NCBI GenBank assembly: GCA_964427535.1
Contig: CAYRVF010000047.1
Coordinates: 1-34,964 of the forward strand
Source: CAYRVF01 sp964427535
GTDB taxonomy: Bacteria > Chloroflexota > Ktedonobacteria > Ktedonobacterales > JADMIN01
DNA length: 34,964 nt
Direction of reading: 5' to 3'
Part shown: in pieces, positions 16,916 through 24,745 of the stretch
Layout: each line of letters starts with the position of its first letter
Position numbering within the stretch: the stretch's first letter is position 1
The notes under the pieces: model-generated
Database searches by the model: none
What the model saw: the letters and a program-made list of their open reading frames with translations, nothing else
Told to the model about the DNA's origin: nothing
Position numbers and translations under genes: made by a program

Positions 16916-18372
16916 TGACAGCCGCTTCAGTCCGGAGCACCTCGCTCCGGTGGGGCATCCTCGCCGCGCTCGCCATTGCTGGGGGCGCGGCTCTTGGCGT
17001 TCGCTCCCCTGTCGCTGGCGCGTGGCTCATCACCGTTCTGGTCGTGCTCGCGCTCGCCGTCGTCGCACCCCTCTGGCTACTCGCGCTGCTGCCGTTCGCG
17101 GTGGCATTCGGCTCACTGCTCTCGATATCGGTGGCGGGAGCGAACGTCGGCCCGACTGACCTGATCGTCGGCGCGCTGGTGCTGTCGTGGCTTGTCAGAC
17201 TGCCGCGGAGCGAGGTGTTTGCCGGAGAGGGCGACGTCATCGAGACGCTGGGGCGCATGTGGCGAGCTGAGCGTGCACGTATGCTCGTCTTCGCGGCGTT
17301 GCTGGCGTATCTCGCGGTGATCTGCCTCTCGCTCGTCATCGCCACCAGCAGAACATCGGCGCTGAAAGAAGTGCTCAAGTGGTCTGAGGTGACGGCAGTC
17401 GTCGCGTTGACCATCTGGCTCGTCCGCTCGACGCGCGAGGCGCGGCTGCTCGCGTGGGCGCTGATCGGAGCCGGCGTCGCGGAAACAGTGCTGGGGTATG
17501 TGCAGTGGGTGCTCGCGAGTGGCGACCTGGGACCAGGTGGAGCGAGCGTGCGCGTCTTCGGCACCTTCGCGCAGCCGAACCCCTATGGCGGCTTCCTGAA
17601 CTTCTCGCTGCCGCTGGCCCTTGCGCTGGTGTTCTTCGGGCGCGACGCGCGTGAGCGTTGGGTCGCGGGAGCAGCGTCGGTGCTGCTGCTCGTCGCGCAG
17701 GGATTCGCCGACTCGCGTGGGGCGCTCCTCGGACTGGGCGCGGCGGTCGTGGTGCTGCTCGTGCTGGGAGTCCAGCGAGCGCGCATCGTGGGGCTTGTCG
17801 GCGCTGGAGTGGTGGTCGTGGGCATCGTGGTGACAGTGCTGGGCCTACTGCCAGGCAGTGTGCAGCGACGAGTCGCCAGCCAGGTGACGCTCGACCCGCA
17901 GGTGCTCTGCGGGCAGGTGAACAACGCCAACTTCTCGACGATGGAGCGCCTGGCGCACTGGGTGGCTGGGCTGCGGATGTTCGCCGCGCATCCGCTGCTG
18001 GGGGTTGGTGCGGGCAACTATAACGCGGCGTACTACCACTACAACGTCGCCTGCTGGCAGGAGCCGCTCGGGCACGCGCACAATTACTACATCAACGTCG
18101 GGGCAGAGACGGGCGTGCCTGGCGTGCTGGCGTTTCTCGCACTCTGCGTCGCCGCGCTCTATGCGGGCTGGGTCGCGATTCGTCGCTCCGAGGTCCCGCG
18201 GTCTGGCAATGTCGAGGCGCGGGCGTTGGCGCTGGGGTTCACCGCCGTCGTGGCCGCCCTGCTCGTGCATAATCTCACGGACGACCTCTTCGTGCATGCG
18301 ATGGAACTGCAGTTCGCCCTTTGTCTGGGATGTCTGGTACGTTTGGGGGCGCCTGGATCATCGACTGCCTAG
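16912..18372 (+). CDS. O-antigen ligase/polymerase-like membrane protein (Wzy_C domain)
   Basis: About 486 residues with roughly a dozen hydrophobic helices. The diagnostic Wzy_C region lies in the second half: HWVAGLRMFAAHPLLGVGAGNYN, then GHAHNYYINVGAETGVPG, matching the family pattern of G-x-G followed by H-N and E-x-G-x-x-G. Such proteins polymerise or ligate lipid-linked glycans on the outer face of the membrane. The ATG at 16912 overlaps the preceding stop (ATGA). In-frame ATGs at 16858 and 16891 lie inside the upstream gene and have no clear ribosome site, so the exact start is open. Whether it is a ligase or a polymerase cannot be told. Confidence 0.85.
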   Translation: MMTAASVRSTSLRWGILAALAIAGGAALGVRSPVAGAWLITVLVVLALAVVAPLWLLALLPFAVAFGSLLSISVAGANVGPTDLIVGALVLSWLVRLPRSEVFAGEGDVIETLGRMWRAERARMLVFAALLAYLAVICLSLVIATSRTSALKEVLKWSEVTAVVALTIWLVRSTREARLLAWALIGAGVAETVLGYVQWVLASGDLGPGGASVRVFGTFAQPNPYGGFLNFSLPLALALVFFGRDARERWVAGAASVLLLVAQGFADSRGALLGLGAAVVVLLVLGVQRARIVGLVGAGVVVVGIVVTVLGLLPGSVQRRVASQVTLDPQVLCGQVNNANFSTMERLAHWVAGLRMFAAHPLLGVGAGNYNAAYYHYNVACWQEPLGHAHNYYINVGAETGVPGVLAFLALCVAALYAGWVAIRRSEVPRSGNVEARALALGFTAVVAALLVHNLTDDLFVHAMELQFALCLGCLVRLGAPGSSTA

Positions 18373-18523
18373 CCACGCGACGAAGTATGCTATCCTACCC
18401 TAGCTGTGCTGTTTCCGGCCGCGCGGTCCCCTTGTCGGATGCGCCGATCGTTCCCGATGCGCCCTCTTCCGCGCCCGCTCGATGTTGACGTGGAACCCAT
18501 CAAATAGAGTTGGATAGTCTGCC

Positions 18524-19684
18524 ATGCGAGTCGCGTTCAACGCCCTCTATCTGCTTGAGCCGCATACCGGCACCGCTCGCTACACCTATAATCTGCTGAG
18601 TGCGCTTGGCCGTGTCGATGGCATCAACGAGTACGCGGTGCTCAGCCCGAGCGCGCTGCCCGAGGTTCCTGAGACTCCTTCGTCGTTCCATTGGGATGTC
18701 GCGCCGGTCGCGTTGCAGCGTGGTGGTGCCAACTTGCGCAAGGTCGCATGGGAGCAGCGGACGTTTCCGAAGGCCGCCCGCGCCGTGAATGCCCGGCTGA
18801 TGCACATCCCCTACTTCGCGCCGCCGGTGCGCCCATCCGATATCCCGGTCGTCGTCACGATTCACGACGTCATCAATCTGCGCCTGCCGCTCTATCGCGC
18901 GTCGCTGAAGGCGCGGGCGTACTCGCAGCTCGTCACGCGCGCCGCGAAGCATGCCGCCGCCATCATCGCAGTCTCCGACTATACCAAGCGGGACGTGATC
19001 GAGCTGCTGGGCGTGCCGGAAGAGCGCGTGGTCGTGATCCGCGAGGCGCCGGGGTCGGCATACCGTCCGGTCACCGACCCAGCACGGTTGCAGCAGGTGC
19101 GCGAGACGTATGGTCTGCCAGAGCGCTTTGTGTTGACGACAGGCATCGACGCGCGCAAGAACGTCTCGACACTGATCGGCGCGTTCGCCGCCGCGTACCA
19201 TGAGATCGGCGACAAGACGCTGGAGCTGTTCGTCGTCGGCGACCCCAACCGACTCGGTACGAGTCCCATGTTTCCCGATTGGCGCTCGCTCGCAGCAATG
19301 TTCGGCGTGGCCGACCGAGTGCAATGCTCGCCGGTGGATGAGGCAGACCTGCCAGCGCTCTACAGTGCCGCATCCTGCTTCGCGTTCGCCTCGCTCTACG
19401 AGGGCTTCGGGCTGACACCTTTGGAGGCGATGGCCTGCGGCGCGCCGGTCGTGTGCTCCGATCGCACATCGCTGCCCGAGGTGGTGGGCAGCGCGGGCAT
19501 CCTGGTGAACCCGGAGGACCCCGACCGCATCGGCGCCGCGCTCACACGTGTGCTCACACAGCCCGACGTCGCCAGCGACATCTCGGCGCGTGGGCTGGCG
19601 CATGTCCGCAAGTTTAGCTGGGATCAGGTGGCGGCGGAGACGAGCGGGCTCTATTCCGACGTCACCGGCACGCGCCGAGACTAG
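18524..19684 (+). CDS. Glycosyltransferase, GT4-like (GT-B fold)
   Basis: A 386-residue protein. The N-terminal domain begins MRVAFNALYLLEPHTGTARY, with the glycine/threonine-rich acceptor loop of GT4 enzymes that resemble mannosyltransferases. The C-terminal nucleotide-sugar domain carries LTTGIDARKNVSTLIGAF and the E-x7-E-type motif SLYEGFGLTPLEAMACG, followed by VVCSDRTSLPEV. It would add a sugar to a lipid-linked or cytoplasmic glycan at the inner membrane. The donor sugar is not predictable by eye. It lies third in the exopolysaccharide cluster, after a 150-base gap that shows no clear promoter. Confidence 0.9.
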   Translation: MRVAFNALYLLEPHTGTARYTYNLLSALGRVDGINEYAVLSPSALPEVPETPSSFHWDVAPVALQRGGANLRKVAWEQRTFPKAARAVNARLMHIPYFAPPVRPSDIPVVVTIHDVINLRLPLYRASLKARAYSQLVTRAAKHAAAIIAVSDYTKRDVIELLGVPEERVVVIREAPGSAYRPVTDPARLQQVRETYGLPERFVLTTGIDARKNVSTLIGAFAAAYHEIGDKTLELFVVGDPNRLGTSPMFPDWRSLAAMFGVADRVQCSPVDEADLPALYSAASCFAFASLYEGFGLTPLEAMACGAPVVCSDRTSLPEVVGSAGILVNPEDPDRIGAALTRVLTQPDVASDISARGLAHVRKFSWDQVAAETSGLYSDVTGTRRD

Positions 19685-19708
19685 AGAGCGAAGGGAATAG
19701 GGCCACGT

Positions 19709-20809
19709 ATGCGGGTGACGGTGGTCTCGAAGACATTCGTCGCGGATACCGCTCAACGCCAGCTTGAATGGATCGCGCGGCAGCCGGGCATCGAGCTTAC
19801 GCTCGTCACGCCGCCCGAGTGGAAGTCGGACGACGGGCGGATGCTGCCGTTTGTGCCGCGCTACACCTCGGGCTACGCGGTGTGCCCGCTGTCCGTGCGC
19901 TTCAACGGCAAGTATCACTTCTATACCTATCGGGGACTGCGCTCCACGATCCATGATCTGCGGCCAGACATCGTGCATATCGACGAGGAGCCCTACAACC
20001 CGGCGGGCGCACAGGCGCAGCGGGCGGCGAATGTCGTGGGCGCGCGTACGGTCTTCGTCGCCTGGCAGAATATCCTCCGCGGCTATCCGTTCCCCTTCTC
20101 CGCGATGGAGCAGTACAACTATCGTCACACGTCGCACATCATCGCAGGGGTGGCCGAGGCCGAGCAGGTGGTGCGCGCGAAGGGATATCTGGGACCCGTC
20201 TCGGGGTTCTCGGTGCATGGCGTCGATCCCGCGATCTACTCCCCTCGTCCGCGCCAGCCACACGACGGGCTAGTTGTCGGGTACGTCGGCCGGCTCGTCT
20301 TCTACAAAGGCGTCGGGCTGCTCATCGAGGCGCTGGCTGGTTTGCCACCGGGCATCCGGTTGCGGCTACTGGGCAGCGGGCCGGATGCCGAGGCGCTACG
20401 CCAGCTTGCCGCAGTGAAGGGCGTCGCGAACCGGGTGGAATTCGCGCCCGCCGTCGCCGCCTCGGAGGTGCCGGAGGCGCTCGCCGGAGTGGACGTGCTC
20501 GCTCTACCTTCGCTTACACAGCCGAATTGGATGGAGCAGTTCGGGCGCGTGCTTGTCGAGGCGATGGCCTGCGCAGTGCCGGTGCTCGGCTCGAACTCCG
20601 GCGCGATTCCGCAGGTCATAGGCGATGCGGGAGTGATCGTGCCCGAAGGCGACGTGGAGGCGCTGCGAGGGGCGCTGCTGCGGCTCGCCAGCGATGAGGG
20701 TCTGCGGCAGTGGTACGCGACGGCTGGGCGCCAGCGCGTGTTGGCCCGCTTTACGCAGGAACAGGTTGCGAAGAACGTCGCGGCGGTCTATGCTGCCGTG
20801 CTCGCGTAA
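19709..20809 (+). CDS. Glycosyltransferase, GT4-like (second of the cluster)
   Basis: A 366-residue protein. The N-terminal domain begins MRVTVVSKTFVADTAQRQLEW, with no signal peptide. The donor domain has VGYVGRLVFYKGVGLLIEAL, LLGSGPDAEALRQLA and LPSLTQPNWMEQFGRVLVEAMACAVPVLG, the latter containing the E-x7-E motif in variant form (E-Q-F-G-R-V-L-V-E). It follows the first glycosyltransferase by 24 bases, so both are in one operon. ATG 19709 is preceded by AAGGGAATAGGG. Acceptor and donor are unknown. Confidence 0.9.
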   Translation: MRVTVVSKTFVADTAQRQLEWIARQPGIELTLVTPPEWKSDDGRMLPFVPRYTSGYAVCPLSVRFNGKYHFYTYRGLRSTIHDLRPDIVHIDEEPYNPAGAQAQRAANVVGARTVFVAWQNILRGYPFPFSAMEQYNYRHTSHIIAGVAEAEQVVRAKGYLGPVSGFSVHGVDPAIYSPRPRQPHDGLVVGYVGRLVFYKGVGLLIEALAGLPPGIRLRLLGSGPDAEALRQLAAVKGVANRVEFAPAVAASEVPEALAGVDVLALPSLTQPNWMEQFGRVLVEAMACAVPVLGSNSGAIPQVIGDAGVIVPEGDVEALRGALLRLASDEGLRQWYATAGRQRVLARFTQEQVAKNVAAVYAAVLA

Positions 20810-20833
20810 CCAAGCGTAAGGGAGGCCCAAGCG

Positions 20834-21760
20834 ATGGAGTTCGATTTCGATAGCATACCGCCGGCCGCTGCTGTTGACCTACATATCCACACGATCGACA
20901 GCGACGGGCACTGGCAGCCCACCGAACTGTTTAACTATCTGGCCGGTCACCGTTTCCGGCTGGTCTCGGTCACCGACCACGACAGGCTAGACACCGTCGA
21001 CGAGATGCGGCGACTTGGTGCCGAGCGCGGTGTCGCCGTGCTGCCCGGAGTGGAGATCACAACCAATTGGCGCGGGCTAAGCGCCCACATCCTGTGCTAC
21101 GCGTCCGCCTTTCGTGGCGGGAGGCTTGCTACTCTCGCACGCGGCACATATGAAGGGCAACTCCAGAACACGCGCTCCGTCTACGACGAACTCATGCGCG
21201 CGGGACACGAATTTCCGCGGCAAGCCGAGGTGCTCGCGTCTCAAGAGGGAAGCGTCGTTCGTCCGATCGACAACGCGCGCCTGCTGTACGAACATGGCTA
21301 CGCACCGAGCATGGACGCGGCGCTCGAACGCATACGCGAGGCGGGATATCGCTCTCTCTCGGTGCCGATCGCGGTCGCAATTGAGGCGGCTCACGCAGAT
21401 GGTGGCATCGCCGTGCTCGCGCATCCCGGCCGTGGCGGCGGCGAGCTACAACAGTACGACCGGCAACTGCTGCAAGATCTCGTCTCGGACGTTCCGCTCG
21501 ACGGCATCGAAGCACACTATCCGACGCATACGCCAGAGCAGATCGAGCAATATACCGAGTTTGCCGCCGCGCACGGATTGGTAGTCAGCGCCGGTTCCGA
21601 TTCGCACGGTCCTTACCAGCGCTACCCGATTCCCTATCTGGCGAGCCTCTGCGAAGGATTGCTCAACCGACTTGGCATCAACGTCGAAGCCCGCGAGGAC
21701 ATGGATCTGTTTGACACAGAGGATACTGACGCAAACGAGTCAGTCGCCGACGTGGAGTAG
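20834..21760 (+). CDS. PHP-domain phosphoesterase (YciV/RNase AM-like)
   Basis: A 308-residue protein. Metal ligands of the PHP fold are visible: DLHIHT (H17, H19), VTDHD, PGVEIT, LAHPGR and GSDSHG. The overall layout, with an insertion between PGVEIT and AHPGR, resembles the Escherichia coli YciV family, which removes nucleotides from 5' RNA ends and hydrolyses 3',5'-bisphosphates. It does not resemble the CpsB-type tyrosine phosphatases found in capsule operons. ATG 20834 follows GGGAGG, 24 bases after the glycosyltransferase stop, so it is transcribed with the polysaccharide genes. A functional link with them is not proven. Confidence 0.85.
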   Translation: MEFDFDSIPPAAAVDLHIHTIDSDGHWQPTELFNYLAGHRFRLVSVTDHDRLDTVDEMRRLGAERGVAVLPGVEITTNWRGLSAHILCYASAFRGGRLATLARGTYEGQLQNTRSVYDELMRAGHEFPRQAEVLASQEGSVVRPIDNARLLYEHGYAPSMDAALERIREAGYRSLSVPIAVAIEAAHADGGIAVLAHPGRGGGELQQYDRQLLQDLVSDVPLDGIEAHYPTHTPEQIEQYTEFAAAHGLVVSAGSDSHGPYQRYPIPYLASLCEGLLNRLGINVEAREDMDLFDTEDTDANESVADVE

Positions 21761-21823
21761 CACTCGGCGGAGACGCTGGGAATCGCATCCGCTGCCTTCA
21801 TAGTCCGTTGTGAACGCATGTCT

Positions 21824-21848
21824 GCTACTGCGCTCTATCGCGAGTAGC
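21824..21848. terminator. Weak hairpin between convergent PHP and rnhB genes
   Basis: GCTACT (21824-21829) pairs with AGTAGC (21843-21848), extended by GCG/CGC with one bulged base. It lies in the 104-base convergent gap. No T tract follows on either strand, so a terminator role is only a guess from position. Confidence 0.3.
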
Positions 21849-21864
21849 TGGAAGAGGGCGGATG

Positions 21865-22605
21865 CTATGCATCCTCATGCTCAACGAGGCAGAGCAATTC
21901 GGATGCAGCGACGGATGTATGCTTGCCGCTTTTGCGGGCCTTCTGGCCGCCAGTGAGCGCGGTGGTGATGAAGGCTGTGCGGTGTTGGGGGGTGGGGCCG
22001 CTGACGCGGAGGGCGGCGAGATGCGCGGCGGACCCGTAACCCGCATTGTGCTCCCAGCCGTATTCAGGGTGCTGCTCGGCGAGACGCGCGAGCAGCCGAT
22101 CGCGGTGGACCTTCGCCACAAGCGAGGCGGCGGCGACGGCGGGCACGAGCGCGTCGGCCTTCACCAGACAGCGCACGAGTGAGGCGCGGCCGGGAGGCGC
22201 GGGCGGTTTGGCCTTGCCATCGACGATGTACTCATCCGCGCGGATGGCGGCGATGAGGCGGTAGAATGCCTCGCGGTTGGCCCAGCCAATGCCGCGCGCG
22301 TTGATGTCGGCAACGGGGATCTCGACGATGCTGACGGTGAGGGCGTGCATGTGGATGCCCGCTGCAACCTCTTCGCGACGCCGGGGCGAGACCGTTTTCG
22401 AGTCGCGCAGAAACGCGGCCAGGGGGCCGAGGCGTTCGGCGATGTCGTCGGGGAGGATGACGGCGGCGGCGACGAGCGGACCCGCGAGCGCGCCCCGGCC
22501 GACTTCATCCAGCCCGCAGCGGATGGATGGGCCGCGCTCGACGTCGAGCAGCGCGACTTGTAGGAGTTTCGGGGGAGGTGGGGGCGCCTTGTCTGCGTCG
22601 GTCAC
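21865..22605 (-). CDS. rnhB: Ribonuclease HII
   Basis: A 246-residue protein starting at GTG 22605, with AAGGGTG upstream. The signature GLDEVGRGALAGP gives the acidic pair D33-E34. Further on are DSKTVSPRRRE and KADALVPAVAAASLVAKVHRD, with the metal-binding Asp, and the C-terminal HNAGYGSAAHLAAL motif. RNase HII removes ribonucleotides from DNA and RNA-DNA hybrids. About 30 residues at each end are non-conserved, including a Pro-rich N-terminus. It lies downstream of rplS on the same strand; the rplS-rnhB order is common in bacteria. Confidence 0.95.
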   Translation of the reverse strand: MTDADKAPPPPPKLLQVALLDVERGPSIRCGLDEVGRGALAGPLVAAAVILPDDIAERLGPLAAFLRDSKTVSPRRREEVAAGIHMHALTVSIVEIPVADINARGIGWANREAFYRLIAAIRADEYIVDGKAKPPAPPGRASLVRCLVKADALVPAVAAASLVAKVHRDRLLARLAEQHPEYGWEHNAGYGSAAHLAALRVSGPTPQHRTAFITTALTGGQKARKSGKHTSVAASELLCLVEHEDA

Positions 22606-22640
22606 GGGTCACCCTTCTGGCTCGTCGGTCATGTATGTGT

Positions 22641-22690
22641 GCCAACGCAACAAGCGGAGGCATGCTGGTAAGATACCAGTTGTCTCCGCT
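22641..22690 (-). terminator. Bipartite hairpin between rplS and rnhB
   Basis: AGCGGAG (22653-22659) pairs with CTCCGCT (22684-22690), and inside it CTGGTA (22665-22670) pairs with TACCAG (22674-22679). On the minus strand the stem is followed by TGTTGCGTTGG. It may terminate or attenuate transcription after rplS, 38 bases beyond its stop, and so lower rnhB expression. Confidence 0.5.
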
Positions 22691-22727
22691 GTCGTCATGG
22701 TCCCTGGCCGAATTGTCCAGAGGCTGG

Positions 22728-23084
22728 TTACTTTGCGCGGCGCTCTTTGAGACGAGCGGCCTTTCCGCGCAGCTCGCGCATGTAGTAGAGCTGCTTGCGG
22801 CGCACGACGTGATGGCGCACGACTTCAATTCTGTCGATGCGCGGCGAGTGGACGAGGAACTTGCGCTCGACGCCGACGTTGTGCGCGATGCGACGCACGG
22901 TGATCGACTTGTTGACACCCTCACCGTTCTGGCGAATGACGATGCCCTCGAACACCTGGATGCGCTCGCGCGCGCCCTCGACCACACGCGCATGCACGCG
23001 GACCGAGTCGCCCGATTCGATCTCGGGAACGTCCTGGCGCAGATGCGCCTCTTCGATGGCCCGGACTAAAGGTTGTACCGACAT
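22728..23084 (-). CDS. rplS: 50S ribosomal protein L19
   Basis: A 118-residue protein with the typical L19 sequence: SGDSVRVHARVVEGARERIQVFEG, then VERKFLVHSPRIDRIEV and a C-terminal basic helix (LYYMRELRGKAARLKER). The frame opens at 23138, but ATG 23084 is preceded by a GGGAGAA ribosome site and matches the normal N-terminus of the family. L19 sits at the interface of the ribosomal subunits. A sigma70-like promoter lies 38 bases upstream. Confidence 0.97.
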   Translation of the reverse strand: MSVQPLVRAIEEAHLRQDVPEIESGDSVRVHARVVEGARERIQVFEGIVIRQNGEGVNKSITVRRIAHNVGVERKFLVHSPRIDRIEVVRHHVVRRKQLYYMRELRGKAARLKERRAK

Positions 23085-23121
23085 ATTCTCCCGCTCCGAT
23101 TTCAGCAAAATGCCGTCGTGT

Positions 23122-23151
23122 AGTCTATCACGAAACATGGTCCGCGTGCAA
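23122..23151 (-). promoter_or_regulatory. rplS promoter
   Basis: On the minus strand TTGCAC (23151-23146) and TAGACT (23127-23122) are 18 bases apart. The leader before the rplS ATG would be about 30 bases. Confidence 0.6.
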
Positions 23152-23223
23152 TTGTACCGCCGGTACTATCCACTGAGCACGGATTGTCTACGAAAACCTG
23201 TACCGACCCTCACCCTAGTTGCG

Positions 23224-23253
23224 TTGACAGGTTTTCGGGGCAACCACTATACT
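23224..23253 (+). promoter_or_regulatory. Strong promoter of the aminotransferase gene
   Basis: TTGACA (23224-23229) and TATACT (23248-23253), 18 bases apart, are close to the sigma70 consensus. Transcription would start near 23260. The start codon GTG 23351 is about 90 bases further. Confidence 0.75.
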
Positions 23254-23350
23254 TTCCGCAAGAGCGGCGGCGCAACGAGGCTCCGTGCTTGCTGATAGGC
23301 CGCGCGATGGGCGCGCGCAGCGCGACAGCATCAGGAAGAGGCAGAGCTCC

Positions 23351-24469
23351 GTGCAACAGAATCTCCGCATTCCCGGCCCCACGCCGATCCCTCCACAGGT
23401 CGCCGAGGCGCTCTCTCGCCCGATGATCAACCATCGCGGTCCCGAGTTCGCCGATATGCTGCAGCGGGTCACGACCCACTTCCAGCACTTCTTTCAGACG
23501 AACCAGACGGTGCTGACGTTCCCCGCGGCAGGCACCGGTGGGCAAGAGGCGGCCATCGTCAACAGCTTCTCGCCAGGCGACAAGGCGCTGGCCATCACCA
23601 TCGGCGCGTTTGGCAACCGGCTTGCCAAGATCGCCGAGACCTACGGTGTGGACGTGACCCGCATGGAGGTCCCCTGGGGCCAGGCGGCGCGTCCAGACGA
23701 GGTGGCCGAGCGCCTGCGTGGCATGCCGGACGTCGCGGGTGTGCTCGTGACACATAACGAAACGTCGACCGGCGTCACGAACGACCTCGAAGCGCTCGCG
23801 AAGGCGGTCCGTTCGGTGCGCCCCGACGCGCTCATCATCGTCGATGCGGTGAGCTCGCTCGGCTGTGTCGATCTGCAGATGGACGCCTGGGACCTCGACG
23901 TCGTCTTCACCGGCTCACAGAAGGGCTGGATGGTTCCCCCTGGGCTGATGATGATCGGTGTCAGCGCGCGCGCGTGGGCTGCGGCCGAGCACGCTCGCAT
24001 ACCGCGGTTTTACTTCGACTTCGCCACCGCGCGCAAGTCGCTGGAGAAGGGACAGACGCCCTACACGCCGCCGGTCAACATCTTCTTCGGGCTGGACGTC
24101 TCACTGGAGATGATGCGCGCTGAGGGGCGCGATGCCATCTTCGCCCGGCATGCGCGTATCGGTGAGCTCACACGCAGCCGCGCCCGCACGCTGGGTCTGC
24201 GCCTCTTCGCCGAGCCTGAGCACGCCTCGAATACTGTGACGGCCATCTGGCTGCCGGATGGCATCGCGGGCAAGGCGCTCACCAAGGGCATGCGCGAGAA
24301 CGAGGGCGTCGTCATCGCCGGTGGACAGGACAAGCTCGACGGCCAGATCTTCCGCATCGGCCACCTGGGCTACGTCCACGACGAGGATATCACGGCGTGT
24401 ATGGATGCGCTGGAGCGCCAGCTCGTCGCGCTGGGCTACCGGTTGCCCGTGTCCACCGCCGGGATGTAG
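23351..24469 (+). CDS. Class V aminotransferase, alanine/serine--glyoxylate (or phosphoserine-like) type
   Basis: About 372 residues from GTG 23351, which follows AGGAAGAGG. The N-terminus RIPGPTPIPPQVAEAL, then NHRGPEFADM and FPAAGTGGQEA, define the AGXT/SgaA family of pyridoxal-phosphate enzymes. The Schiff-base lysine is K191 in FTGSQKGWMVPPG. Family members transfer the amino group of alanine or serine to glyoxylate or pyruvate. Because the next gene is serA, the enzyme may instead serve as the phosphoserine transaminase of the serine pathway, as has been suggested for similarly placed class V enzymes such as the one beside serA in Thermotoga. No serC is seen in the window. Family firm, substrate uncertain. 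Confidence 0.9.
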   Translation: MQQNLRIPGPTPIPPQVAEALSRPMINHRGPEFADMLQRVTTHFQHFFQTNQTVLTFPAAGTGGQEAAIVNSFSPGDKALAITIGAFGNRLAKIAETYGVDVTRMEVPWGQAARPDEVAERLRGMPDVAGVLVTHNETSTGVTNDLEALAKAVRSVRPDALIIVDAVSSLGCVDLQMDAWDLDVVFTGSQKGWMVPPGLMMIGVSARAWAAAEHARIPRFYFDFATARKSLEKGQTPYTPPVNIFFGLDVSLEMMRAEGRDAIFARHARIGELTRSRARTLGLRLFAEPEHASNTVTAIWLPDGIAGKALTKGMRENEGVVIAGGQDKLDGQIFRIGHLGYVHDEDITACMDALERQLVALGYRLPVSTAGM

Positions 24470-24486
24470 CCGGGATCCTTGGCAGG

Positions 24487-24710
24487 ACCTCACCCCCAAC
24501 CCCTTCCCTTGAGGGAAGGGGTCGCTAGTGCGACGTGGGTGGCTGCGAGGGTTAGTTCTGGTCGAGTGAGGATGTGGGGCCTCACCCCCGGCCCCTCTCC
24601 CCGCAGGGAGAGGGGAGGGCGTCCGGCGAGCCTGGTTGCCCGGAGGCCGCGAACGCAACTCCCCCTTCCCCTTGCGAGTGGAAGAGGGCCGGGGGGATGA
24701 GGCCCTTAGA
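24487..24710. repeat. Array of three related C/G-rich hairpin repeats (REP-like intergenic element)
   Basis: Unit 1 (24487-24522) has CTCACCCCCAACCCC followed by the hairpin CCCCTTCCCT/AGGGAAGGGG (24500-24509 and 24512-24521). Unit 2 (24577-24615) has GGGCCTCACCCCCGGCCC followed by the hairpin CCCCTCTCCC/GGGAGAGGGG (24592-24601 and 24606-24615). Unit 3 (about 24662-24705) is an inverted copy whose GGGCCGG...TGAGGCCC end mirrors the start of unit 2. The array fills most of the gap between the aminotransferase and serA genes. Such CTCACCCCC-type dispersed elements are familiar in Chloroflexota genomes. Confidence 0.75.
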
Positions 24711-24745
24711 CCACTTACCAAGTACATACCATCTGGAGAGAAAGC

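Noticed and set aside
18500..20263. A 587-codon minus frame opposite the two glycosyltransferase genes
   Set aside because: Arg/His-rich shadow of two clear genes; no ribosome site or domain.
24487..24710. The C/G-rich repeats as a CRISPR array
   Set aside because: Units differ in sequence and orientation, spacing is irregular and no cas gene is nearby.
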